Shown here in pieces: positions 55,060 to 63,943 of a DNA stretch of 64,000 nt (within the stretch, counting starts at the first letter, position 1; the number at the start of each line of letters is the position of its first letter). The DNA lies in contig OV277863.1 in the NCBI GenBank assembly GCA_922989275.2, forward strand, positions 46,730,999 through 46,794,998, in the 5' to 3' direction. Position numbers and translations under genes: made by a program. This DNA comes from Gari tellinella. Its lineage: Eukaryota > Mollusca > Bivalvia > Cardiida > Psammobiidae. The notes under the pieces are model-generated. The model made no database searches, had not been told where the DNA came from, and was given only the letters and a program-made list of their open reading frames with translations.

Positions 55060-55713
55060 CTATCTGTCCTCTGATTCAGTAATTACTGTGTTGCACCTGT
55101 CAAACAATGTTTTGATCACTCCAAGTTTGTGTATTAATGGGTGGTGGGACTGGAAATGTAAATACTGATCAGTATGTGTCTTTTTCCTATACACGAGGAC
55201 CTTCAGGGAGCCGTCTTGCTTCCTTACGATTAGGGTGTCGAGAAAAGGAATATTCTTCTCGGCCTCCTCCTCGTAAGTATACTTGATACTACCAGTATCA
55301 TCTACTGTGTTGAGGTGTTCTGTAAGTTGTTCTACCTTCCCTCTTCTTATGATCTCTAGTATATCATCGACGTACCGTTTCCACAACCTCGGTGTACAAT
55401 CAAGAGGAGCTGTCACTATGGCCTGCTGTTCTAGGAACTCCATAAATAGGTTTGCTACGATCGGTGACACTGGGCTACCCATGGCTGTGCCAAATTTCTG
55501 CTTGTAGATCGACCCCCGGAAAGAAAAATAAGTGGTTGTGAGCACACATTCTAGTAAGTTCATGATATCATCAGCTGTAAGATTAGTACGGTCTTTCAGA
55601 GTGTCATCCTTAGTGAGCCTGTCCCTTATGCTTGATAGAGATTTGTCTATAGGGGTATTGGTGAATAAAGACACCACGTCATGTGAGACGAACATCTCCT
55701 CCTCCTCTAGCAT
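55060..55713 (-). pseudogene. Penelope-like reverse transcriptase domain
   Basis: A 217-codon frame whose first ATG is internal to the family protein. Homology extends a few codons upstream (KHLCQNLDSV). Motifs: FVSHDVVSLFTNTPI (8-22, catalytic D12), GTAMGSPVSPIVANLFME (75-92), RYVDD (113-117, catalytic aspartates intact), IPFLDTLI (155-162) and HPLIHKLGVIKTL (191-203). The frame ends in a TAG (55060-55062), but beyond it the same frame continues with KEEAHIKAALKKCGYPD into the endonuclease part. A single nonsense change therefore separates the two domains. The N-terminal part of the reverse transcriptase is absent by 5' truncation. It resembles telomerase-type reverse transcriptases, as Penelope enzymes do. 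Confidence 0.9.
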
Positions 55714-55964
55714 AACTGAGTCTAAGTTCTGGCATAGGTGCTTTGAGTAGATTCCACTGCCACCATTTTTGACAGCTTTCTCTGCAGATCCATCTGTATA
55801 TGCATGTATCCAGGAGTATTGCCCACTAATGGTCCCAAAAGATCAGCTAAAGATCTGTCTGGGTAAATATACCTTTCTAGCAGTGTCAAAAAAGAACTCA
55901 AACAATGAAGTATAATACCTGCTAAATGAACCTATTCGCAAAGCTATAGTAAAGCCTACAATTA

Positions 55965-56210
55965 CAGTGGAGAATCTGTTATTCTTTCCCGTTTAAACGC
56001 AAACGTACGCAAACGCAAAGCACTAAAACGTAGGAAAAAACAACTTTTGGACAATTCTGATATCTCATGTTTATCTTGGTGGCAAACAGTTTGGAGCCTG
56101 ATCAGACGCCGGGTTACCCGGCGTCTGATCTGGCTCCAAACTGTTTGCACTGCAAATAATAGTTTTAGCGTAAACGCGTTTATTGGGAAAGAATAACACA
56201 TTCTCCACTG
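55965..56210. mobile_element. Family A MITE, full length
   Basis: TA, CAGTGGAGAATCTGTTATTC, core 1 at 56082-56151 (tip GTTA, perfect arms), GAATAACACATTCTCCACTG and TA. It starts only 10 bp beyond the TSD of the Penelope-like element. Confidence 0.9.
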
Positions 56211-56469
56211 TATCGATCAGAAACACCAAACAATAACGCGATATTGAAATTTTCACTGCAATCGGTCAAAGAAATACTCGTTTCAAAATATACATGTCTA
56301 ACAGACAGTCGTGTACTGTCATGTGATGAAATGCATCCCCTACTTCAGTGTACATGTATATGTTACAGGACAATTCTACCTGGGGTAGCATTAAATATAT
56401 GTGTCACTTATGTTTGTCGGTGGTATACGAGTTATTGCGTAAGTATACCTCCCCCCATATAATTGGCTT

Positions 56470-56690
56470 TTGGTTTTATTTAATGTTTTCCTCTATTAAA
56501 GAAATAGTTCCATTTTTTACTGTCATGAAATGTACCATAAGAAATATTTTCTAAATCATAGAAGATGATAACTTAAGGCAGGCTGACAGTAAGGTAGAAT
56601 GGGCCTGAAAGCGCATTCAAATTTACATTCAGACTGCCTTAAGTGGTCACATGTCTTTAAAACTAGAAGCAGGATAAGGGGTAAAGGGTT
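56470..56690. mobile_element. Family C element, degraded
   Basis: Left end unclear; right end AAGGGGTAAAGGGTTGAA. Core 2 (56572-56642): ACTTAAGGCAGGCTGACAGT, GAATGGGCCTGAAAGCGCAT and a mirror with several mismatches. Confidence 0.6.
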
Positions 56691-56967
56691 GAAAAGACAT
56701 TCCATTATCAATGTTCAACCTTCAAGTACCAATACATGTTCCAGTTGATCGTTCCTTGTCAAAAACTCAAAACACATTCAAAATCTTCATCTTAAATAAA
56801 ACTTATAGTCTAAAAGAAAATTAAAAAACCAGCATTTTTGTGTATTGTATATTCTATATTTTCGCCTATTCTTGGTAGACAAAATTGCGAGCCTACTGAA
56901 GGTAAACATACTAACATATTTCTTCAATGTTGGTGGACATAGTACTATTAATTCAGCTACATGTACA

Positions 56968-57115
56968 GCCCCTCTATTACGACCGCCAATCTGTTTCAAT
57001 ATGTTCGTGTATAAGTCAACTGTTTAAAGCAAGATGAAAATAAAACAGAAAGCTCATAAAGGTGATTTCTGTTTTATGCCCAACTTATTTTAAGCTGGCA
57101 TATTCTTTTTTACCA
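56968..57115. mobile_element. Family B fragment
   Basis: CCCCTCTATTACGACCGCCA at the left and a core 2-type hairpin GTTTAAAGCAAGATGAAAAT, AAAGCTCATAAAGGTGAT and mirror (57020-57092). The right end is lost. Confidence 0.55.
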
Positions 57116-57339
57116 TCATTTAGCATTCTTTTAAGTGCCCGTAATTGATTGAGTTTACGTGTACACTTGTTAAAGTTGCACTGATGTTACCCATTCATCA
57201 ATGTCATAGAGGCTTATTGATTATGACAGTGCACTCTTTCCTGTCCATATAACATCTTACTTAGCGGAGGAGAAGACAGGATTATTTCTGATTTAAACAG
57301 TACACTGCAGTAAAACGTAAAACGTTAGATGAGAAACGT

Positions 57340-57833
57340 TATGTACAGATGACAAAAATTGCCGACGACAAACATTGTATATGACAAATATTGCAGACGA
57401 CAAACGTTGTATTTGACCAATAATGCAGATGACAAACGTTGTAGATGACAAATATTGCAGTCGACAAACGTTATAGATGACAAATATTGCAGACGACACA
57501 CGTTGTAGATGACAAACGTTGTAGATTACAAATTTTGCAGAAGAAAAACGTTATAGATGGCAAATATTGCAGACGACACACGTTCTAGATGACAAATATT
57601 GCAGACGACACACGTTGTAGATGACAAACGTTGTAGATGACAAATATTGCAGACGACACACGTTGTAGATGACAAACGTTATAGATGACAAATATTGCAG
57701 ACGACACACGTTGTAGATGACAAACGTTGTAGATGACAAATTTTGCAGAAGAAAAGCGTTATAGATGGCAAATATTGTAGATGACAAACGTTCTAGATGA
57801 CAAATATTGCAGATGACAAACGTTGTAGATACA
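57340..57833. repeat. 16-bp array in 32-bp dimers
   Basis: Alternating units GATGACAAACGTTGTA and GATGACAAATATTGCA (or GACGACACACGTTGTA) repeat about 30 times. Longer blocks of roughly 80-110 bp recur (one ends AATTTTGCAGAAGAAAAACG and appears twice), which points to expansion by block duplication. AACGTT and AATATT are small palindromes at the same place in each unit. Confidence 0.92.
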
Positions 57834-58165
57834 TACTGCTATTCCAATGCCTATGTCTCTCAGAAGACCCAGTGTATTACAAATGTCTCATTGTATGGTC
57901 ATGTAGTTACTTTGTCTCAGATTTACCTTGTCCTATCAATCTTTTTGAACACTTGTCTTGCAACAAATCGCACATACTACATGCATTATTACTATTGTGT
58001 TGTATTAGACCGCTTTTAAATACGTGCAAGATAGAAGTTGTGGAACCCTACAATATTCCACTTGGAACTATCGTATTAAGGCATAAATGTGGTACAAACT
58101 ACATTAGTCAGCGCTCAGCTTTGTGCACAGTAACCGAACATTCGTTGGATATGCGCTTTAACAAA
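57834..58165. other. Unassigned stretch after the array
   Basis: An open plus-strand frame crosses it (57797-58243), starting inside the tandem repeat and ending inside a MITE. No domain is recognisable. I regard it as a chance frame. Confidence 0.4.
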
Positions 58166-58708
58166 CAGGGCTACCATAAGTTAAACATAAAATATCCTAA
58201 GATTTCAAAACCTTTAAACCCAATTTTAGTATCGTACATTTGACCCTTTAGCCATTCCATAATCTGTCTCTAGTTGTGAGGACATACTAGGACCACTTAC
58301 AGCAGGCCTTAAGGCACATTCTGCTTTACTTTCAGCTTACTATAACCTACAGATACCATCTGCTAGGATAAAGAAAATATTTCCTTTGGTGCATATTCAT
58401 GATTGTGTTAAATGGGGCTATTTTCTTCAGAGGAAGAATTAAAAAAATGCGAAAACAATGCTTTTAAATCTATGAATGGAGTGAAGGATGAAAACATGCT
58501 GATCGTGGGCGTTTGCGCTCAAGGCTATCCTTATAAAACAATATATCAATCACACCATTACAGCCATGACCTTTATAAAAACATAGACCTACACGAAATA
58601 ATAGAGTAAACTTTATTTCAATAAAATCCGAATAAAAAAATTCGTATTTCCGAAAATATTAAGAAAATCCGAATATTTCGAAAACGATGCGTAGAAATGG
58701 CAGCCCTG
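58166..58708. mobile_element. Family D MITE enlarged by a family C-like insertion
   Basis: CAGGGCTACCATAAGTTAAA to GTAGAAATGGCAGCCCTG. It is about twice the usual length because the middle (about 58243-58497) is a family C-like element (ACCCTTTAGCCATTCCATAA ... GAATGGAGTGAAGG) with a reduced core 2. ATTTCGAAAACGATGCG before the right end is family D again. Confidence 0.7.
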
Positions 58709-58764
58709 GACAAGGCACAGTGGTATGAATGTTGATATTTTCAGATTCTTAGTCTAATAGAGCG

Positions 58765-59185
58765 TGCGAGTTTTTTCCCGTTGAAACGAGAGTAAACGCA
58801 ATAAAATGTAGGAACTTGAAGTGTTTTGAAAATATTGGCGATTTATTGTCTATATCAGCGGCAAACAGTTTGGAGTCTGATCAGACGCCGGGCTACGAAA
58901 ATGTAGATACGTGATTTCTGACAAGTGGTGCAGACAACATGCCTTAACGAGCATGCTAAAGATTTTAATAACGGAGAAGTATCTTTCCCGTTTAAACGCA
59001 AACGAAACGCAAAAGCATTGCAATAAAATGTAGAAAATGACAACTTTTTGATAATTCTGACTATTTATTTTAATTTGAGAAGCAAACAGTTTGGAGCCTA
59101 GACAGACACCTGATTACACGGCATCTGATCTGGCTTCAAACTGTTTGCAATGGAAATAATTGTTTAGCACAAACGCAATATTTGG
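58765..59185. mobile_element. Two degraded family A copies
   Basis: The first (58765-58898) has TTTTTTCCCGTTGAAACG and half of core 1 (GGAGTCTGATCAGACGCCGG), then stops. The second (58965-59185) has TCTTTCCCGTTTAAACGC, a worn core 1 (GGAGCCTAGACAGACACCTG) and AATAATTGTTTAGCAC, without a right TIR. Confidence 0.6.
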
Positions 59186-59663
59186 TCACTTTTTTAGTAT
59201 AGTAGAAATATTGTCCGTGCTTTAGTGTAATTGTATAGTTTCGTAAATATTTAGACGTACATTAATTGTTCTTCTATTTCCTTCACTGTCTTATCCGAGT
59301 ACAATGAGTATTTGCAAACAGTTTGGATTCAGAGCAGATGCCACGTAACGATTGCCACTCAATTTTATATTTCTTAAATCAAAATACCTAAAATCTAAAT
59401 TTAATAAATACAAACAGACAACAAGTTATTGCTTAAAGTTGGTGACACCATGACAGTGAAGGGGTTACATTTCTGATCAAAGATTCGTGTACGTGTATAT
59501 ATGTTGATTTTAACGCTTGGGAACACCGCGTAATAAAATATGAGTATAAGATGATATGAGATAAAGGAAGATGATACCGGTCTCGCTATCTGAATCGATT
59601 GAAAAGCGATAATTTCCCAAAAGGAATGTTCCTTAGCAAATCGTATCTCTTCAACACAAGTAA

Positions 59664-59836
59664 AGCTTGACAACTATGGTACCAACATACGTTGGGCTTG
59701 GTAACCATGGTACCAACATACGTGAAGCTTGGCAACCATGGTACCAACATACGTGAAGTTTGGCAACCATGGTACCAACATACGTGAAGCTTGGCAACCA
59801 TGGTACCAACATACGTGAAGCTTGGCAACCATGGTA
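59664..59836. repeat. 31-bp minisatellite, left part (about 5.5 units)
   Basis: The unit is TACCAACATACGTGAAGCTT plus GGCAACCATGG. It contains AAGCTT, CCATGG and GGTACC, and TTGGYAACCATGGTACCAA is one base short of a perfect palindrome. It continues at 60681-61085; an 844-bp element separates the two parts. Reading frames here are repeat artefacts. Confidence 0.93.
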
Positions 59837-60189
59837 TTGTTCGACAATATTAACCTGACGTTGAACTTTATGCATGAATAAATTAAAGCGAGATGACGCA
59901 GTATAAATCAATAATCGATATCGACTCGTACAATGTCGGGTTGTTTCGGCTGCTTACGTGAATCTTGTTACAGTTGTGATCCTCAGTGGATTAACACTCC
60001 ACACTGAACAAGTTCAAAAAGTTGTTGATAAACTATTATTCCCTAGTCTCCTAGTATAATCGTATCTACTAAACGCACCATGTTGCGCTTTCGAGTGGGT
60101 TGTAATGCAAGTAAGATCATCGTTGTCCTCAACTGCGACTCTTGCCAATATATACCTAATTTACAACCCTCAGATATAACTCATCTGCA

Positions 60190-60258
60190 ATAGGTATGTC
60201 GTTAGAGCAAAGGATTTGTAACATCGAGGTTACGGGTTCGAACCCCGATAGAGGGATA
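60190..60258 (+). tRNA. tRNA-like sequence inside a transposon
   Basis: CGTTAGAGC resembles a shortened D arm and GGATTTGTAACATC an anticodon arm (TGT or GTA depending on register). ACGGGTTCGAACCCCG is a good T arm and B box. Stems are incomplete, so it is a pseudogene or tRNA-derived segment rather than a working tRNA. Confidence 0.5.
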
Positions 60259-60431
60259 ACTACTTTTTATTTTATAAAATGTTATTTTGTTTTAGACCAA
60301 ACAGACGCTATGATATCTTTTTTATAAACAAAATATCAAAATAATCGTGTTCCAATAGAAATAGATGTTGTATGAATACTTAAAAGAAACAGTATAAATT
60401 TTAAAAAAAAAATAGTGAAAAAATGTATGAG

Positions 60432-60513
60432 TATTGCATGGGATTCGAACCACTGACTGTAGGAAAAATAATATATAGTCGTCTTCCTTACCACTTGCGC
60501 TAAATTCCTGTCG
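60432..60513 (-). tRNA. tRNA-like sequence inside a transposon, opposite strand
   Basis: On the minus strand TTTAGCGCAAGTGGTAAGG is a strong A box and GTGGTTCGAATCCCATG a strong B box. The distance between them is long because of an AT-rich insert (CTATATATTATTTTTCC). The anticodon arm is unclear. It probably retains pol III promoter-like sequence. Confidence 0.5.
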
Positions 60514-60680
60514 ATATTTGTGGAACCGGGCAATGCTATATTTTCTCGGTACCGATGTGGTTACAATTTGCGTTCTCGTATAAATGATAACGAAGTGTTC
60601 CAAACTATATTTAGAAATGCAACAAAGTGTGAAATTATGCTAATAGAGGTCACCAACGTCAGGTCAATATTGTCAGACAA

Positions 60681-61085
60681 TACCAACATACGTGAAGCTT
60701 GGCAACCATGGTACTAACATACGTGAAGTTTGGCAACAATGGTACCAACATACGTGAAGCTTGGCAACCATGGTACCAACATACGTGAAGCTTGGCAACC
60801 ATGGTACCAACATACGTGAAGCTTGGCAACCATGGTACCAACATACGTGAAGCTTGGCAACCATGGTACCAACATACGTGAAGCTTGGCAACCATGGTAC
60901 CAACATACGTGAAGCTTGGCAACCATGGTACCAACATACGTGAAGCTTGGCAACCATGGTACCAACATACGTGAAGCTTAGTAACCATGGTACCAACATA
61001 CGTGAAGCTTGGCAACCATGGTACCAACATACGTGAAGCTTGGCAACCATGGTACCAACACACGTGAAGCTTGGTAACCATGGTG
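60681..61085. repeat. 31-bp minisatellite, right part (about 13 units)
   Basis: Continuation of the array at 59664, in the same orientation and register. Units are nearly identical. Scattered changes (TACTAACATA, AACAATGG, AGCTTAGTAACC, ACACACGTG) are concentrated at the two ends. Confidence 0.95.
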
Positions 61086-61196
61086 CAACCATGTTGTCAC
61101 TTTCGATTGGGCGTTCAGAATTGCATACCTGTAAATCTTATTATTTTCAAACAAACACATTTATGCTACAAACATTATGTCCATTGCAAGCAGTTA

Positions 61197-61340
61197 CAGT
61201 GGAGAAGACGTTGTTCTTTCCCAATAAACGCGTTTGCGCTAAAACTATTATTTGTAATGCAAAATGTTTGAACTATTTTAGACGCCGGGTAACCCGTCTG
61301 ATGATGCTCCAAACTGTTTACCCCTCCGATTGAAATAGTA
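61197..61340. mobile_element. Family A MITE, truncated
   Basis: TA, CAGTGGAGAAGACGTTGTTC, then a core 1 with one damaged arm (TTTTAGACGCCGGGTAACCC). The right half is missing. A matching right-end fragment (ATTTAAACGGGAAAGAATAA) occurs alone at 61790. Confidence 0.7.
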
Positions 61341-61639
61341 AAATATTGTCAAAGGTTACATTTATCACATAATTTTCGGTCTGGGAGTTGCATAAAGCGA
61401 TTGTATAAATATCGTAATCCACTAGTGGAATGTCTTTTTTTGGGCTCCGGCCTAACTTGTTCGTCCATAAGCGCTGCATGTAGCGTGGCACCAAATGACG
61501 TCATTAACTACGACGTTAACGTAAACAACGTAGTGTTTAGCGGAGAATCTATATTGCGGAGGGTCTACAAACTACGGCTTCAAATCAATTTAATAGGTGC
61601 TTGAACTTGTTTGGTGATAAATAGATTATCACATTCGTG

Positions 61640-61785
61640 CTCATTATTTATCGTTTTTAATAAACTCGTTGACTAGAATGAATATGACGCTCGCCAAGGC
61701 TCGCGTCATATCATTTTAGTCAACTCGTTTATTAAAAATGATAAACAATGAACACTCATACAATATCCTCTATTTATTGCATTGC
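61640..61785. repeat. Hairpin element around ATGACGCTCGCC
   Basis: ATCGTTTTTAATAAACTCGT, TGACTAGAATGAATATGACG, loop CTCGCCAAGGCTCG, then CGTCATATCATTTTAGTCAA, CTCGTTTATTAAAAATGAT. It ends with AATGAACACTCATACAATAT, CCTCTAT, like the element at 10905-11035. Confidence 0.7.
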
Positions 61786-62439
61786 ATTTGCATTTAAACG
61801 GGAAAGAATAACGTCCTATCAACTGTAGGAGCCCTATAAGACGCGGGGTTACCCGACGGCTTCAAACCGTTTGCTACCAAGATAAAAATAAGTCAAATAA
61901 TTAGTAAGATATTTATTCTACGTTTTCTACATTGTGTTATTATTAATTTCATTTCAATTACAAGCATTTCTCAGTTTTTGATTAATTTCAATGGCACTTG
62001 ATTATTCCTTAGACTCTGAGTAATTTGCTTGACATCTACATTAATGTTTTATCAGCCAAAACCCTATTATCTTAAACTGAGGACTTAATCCTAACGAAAT
62101 TAATAAAATAAACAGCGATACCAGTGTCAAAATGACTGTTTCACAAAATTCACTGTTCTGGTTGGTATTCGCCGTTGGTTCAAAGCAACATTTGCAAAGT
62201 GAAGTAAGCAATACCGGACTCTTCTTCTACACTGTTTTCATGGGAGCCCCATTTACTAGCCCTCTGATCAGGCTCTGCACAGATTGACATTTTGCAACGA
62301 TTTGTTTAAAACAACTCTAAATGGTCGGGAATGGACTGAACTTCACTGAAAACTGTCGTTTTAAGGACTACATGTATGGTTGATTCAGGTTTAACAGTAG
62401 TTTATTACGCAACTATTGTATTTCATCCCAAACACTGAA

Positions 62440-62650
62440 CAGAGATTTCCGTCATTTCCGACAATGAAACGATGAGATATGACATCGTAAACATTGATTG
62501 TTTCATACGGCGATTCAGGTTCTTACCATTTATACTTTTCTCAGAGCAAAGCATACAGCAACTTAGAGTTACATTGTAAAAATCAATGGCACACAAGGTA
62601 TCCCTCGAATGATGGAAAATGTCATTATTGACTAAAATGACTAATATCTT
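62440..62650. repeat. Diverged duplicate of 63030-63265, copy 1
   Basis: ACACTGAACAGAGATTTCCG, GATATGACATCGTAAACATT and TCTTACCATTTATA..TTTCTCAGA are shared with the second copy in the same order and orientation, about 590 bp apart. In this copy the reading frame is broken soon after the shared block. Confidence 0.75.
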
Positions 62651-62790
62651 TCAGCTTTGTGTATGATACCGTGCTATGATATGAGGAGCATTTCTGAATA
62701 AAACAAACAGTGCAGGCCCTGATCAGAGAGCCCCTTTATTGGCCCCCTGATAAGGATATACACTGTTTGCTAGTGATGTGCTCATGTACT

Positions 62791-62995
62791 GGGGCCTGTT
62801 TCATAAAACTTCGTACGAAAATAAACAGTCGTAAGTCAAAACTTTAAAATACATTTAATTTCTGATTTCAAGACGATTCCAAAGAGATGTCACAAGACAG
62901 GATTAGATGGAGAAATAAATAATAATTGAGACTTTTATCATCTGACGACAACATTTATCGTACGAAGTTTTATGAAACGGGCCCCTGGTTTTCCG
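62791..62995. mobile_element. MITE with GGGGCC(T/C)GTTTCATAAAAC ends
   Basis: GGGGCCTGTTTCATAAAACT, TCGTACGA at the left; TCGTACGAAGTTTTATGAAA, CGGGCCCC at the right. The inner block TCCAAAGAGATGTCACAAGA, CAGGATTAGATGGAGAAAT also occurs at 31328-31430 in part. The termini recall family H, but there is no core hairpin. Confidence 0.8.
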
Positions 62996-63029
62996 CATTA
63001 TTGGATTAATGTCTGCATAGTTTGTTGCG

Positions 63030-63285
63030 AAACTATAATGTTTCATCCCCAACACTGAACAGAGATTTCCGTCTTTCAGACAATGATACCATGAGATATG
63101 ACATCGTAAACATTGATTTTCAAGCCGCGGTAGGATCTTACCATTTATATTTTTTCTCAGATCAAACCATACAGCAACCACACTGGCTACAAACCAATGA
63201 CGTACAATTTCCTTCCCAGATTAATGGAAGCTGTCTCATTGACTGCAATGACAAATTACTCTCCTTTTGGGTTATGAAACGTTGA
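63030..63285 (+). other. Second duplicate, open frame, possible exon or gene relic
   Basis: The second copy of the 62440 segment has an open 87-codon frame (63022-63285) with SDNDTMRYDIVNIDFQAAVG, SYHLYFFSDQTIQQ and FPSQINGSCLIDCNDKLLSF. It looks more like real protein than the palindrome-derived frames, and DN(E/D)TMRYDIVNID is shared with copy 1. I do not recognise the family. It could be a tandemly duplicated exon or a domesticated repeat. Confidence 0.3.
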
Positions 63286-63289
63286 TATT

Positions 63290-63715
63290 AGGCGCATTGA
63301 ACAACTCCTGTGGTTCCCGGACCGATAGCGCAATTTGCAAAGCAGTTCGGATCCATGTGAATGTTTTAAAGTGGAAATGTCGAAAAGTCTAAACTTCAAA
63401 AAGCATACAACAATTTTAAAAGCAGACGATATTATGGCAATAAACGTGATATATCATTATAACGCCATACAAATAAATATATAAGGTTATAGGCGTACCT
63501 TGGTCTTTAAACAAACATTATCAGTGATCATACACTGGTGGGGCATGCATGTCTTTCAATACAAGTTTAGTGGTAAAGACGTTATAGTAGATAATAATGT
63601 ATATGGCAGCTTTTTGAAATTTTGACTATTCAGTGGTAAACAGTTTGAAATAATACGACCACTCTTAAGAATTTCTGTCTTATCTACTGTTACACAGTTT
63701 ACACAGTTCATGCGT
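63290..63715. other. Spacer, no gene seen
   Basis: Weak family E and core 1 echoes only (GCAAAGCAGTTCGGATCC near 63336, AAAGCAGACGATATTATGG near 63420). Nothing further supported. Confidence 0.45.
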
Positions 63716-63943
63716 TCAGTATCTTTTTATTCGACACGCATATGGCACATTTATAGCTATTAGGGTCTGTCCTTCGGTCATTTTCTTGCAGATTATTGTC
63801 TTGGATAGCATTATCGAGAACTGTTTAGGAGTAATTCCGTGACAAACGAGTCTGCCATTAGAGACAGAACCCAACCAAAACCTTCCAGCAATTTCACACT
63901 CATTGTGTACCCCTTGCATCCTAGTGGCGTGTTTACAGGTCAT
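63716..63943 (-). other. Possible coding exon, unrecognised
   Basis: A 75-codon minus-strand frame, cysteine-containing: MTCKHATRMQGVHNECEIAG, RFWLGSVSNGRLVCHGITPK. It lies in a stretch without MITEs. The frame is open upstream of the ATG, so the start is not secure. A chance frame is not excluded. Confidence 0.2.

Larger units (their letters stand above)
54279..55944 (-). mobile_element. Penelope-like retroelement insertion, 5'-truncated
   Basis: The whole insertion is readable. TATAGTAAAGC flanks it on both sides (54268-54278 and 55945-55955), an 11-bp TSD. The body, on the minus strand, encodes reverse transcriptase then GIY-YIG endonuclease. A 56-58 bp sequence (CTTCATTGTTTGAGTTCTTA, TTTGACACTGCTAGAAAGGT, then TACCCAGACAG) stands at 54278-54335 and, inverted, at 55855-55910. 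It is the terminal repeat in the head-to-tail-inverted arrangement known for Penelope elements. Outside the 5' copy a further 34 bp (55911-55944) reaches the TSD, like the short tail described for this group. The coding region starts inside the protein (SLADLLGPLVGNTP, then a foreign-looking insert), so the 5' part was never copied. One in-frame stop and a YIG to YIW change inactivate it. Confidence 0.93.
59837..60680. mobile_element. 844-bp TA-flanked element carrying two tRNA-like sequences
   Basis: TIRs: TTGTTCGACAATATTAACCT, GACGTTGA at the left and, reversed, TTGTCTGACAATATTGACCT, GACGTTGG at the right (24 of 28 match). TA lies at both borders (59835-59836 and 60681-60682). Removing the element with one TA restores a perfect 31-bp repeat unit. 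Inside are two tRNA-like segments in opposite orientation (60190-60258 plus, 60432-60513 minus). There is no transposase frame. By target and size it is a non-autonomous Tc1/mariner-type element. Confidence 0.9.

Noticed and set aside
32..56256. A recurring small protein with ANSLEPDQTPGNPASDQAPN or RRRVTRRLI
   Set aside because: It appears on both strands of the same copies because it is the translation of the core 1 palindrome. Frames are not maintained between copies.
57797..58243. 148-codon plus-strand gene
   Set aside because: It begins in the tandem array and ends inside a family D element; no recognisable domain.
59586..61092. Minus-strand repetitive proteins (MLVPWLPSFTYVGT type)
   Set aside because: They are translations of the 31-bp minisatellite. 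The unit is not a multiple of three and an 844-bp transposon interrupts it.
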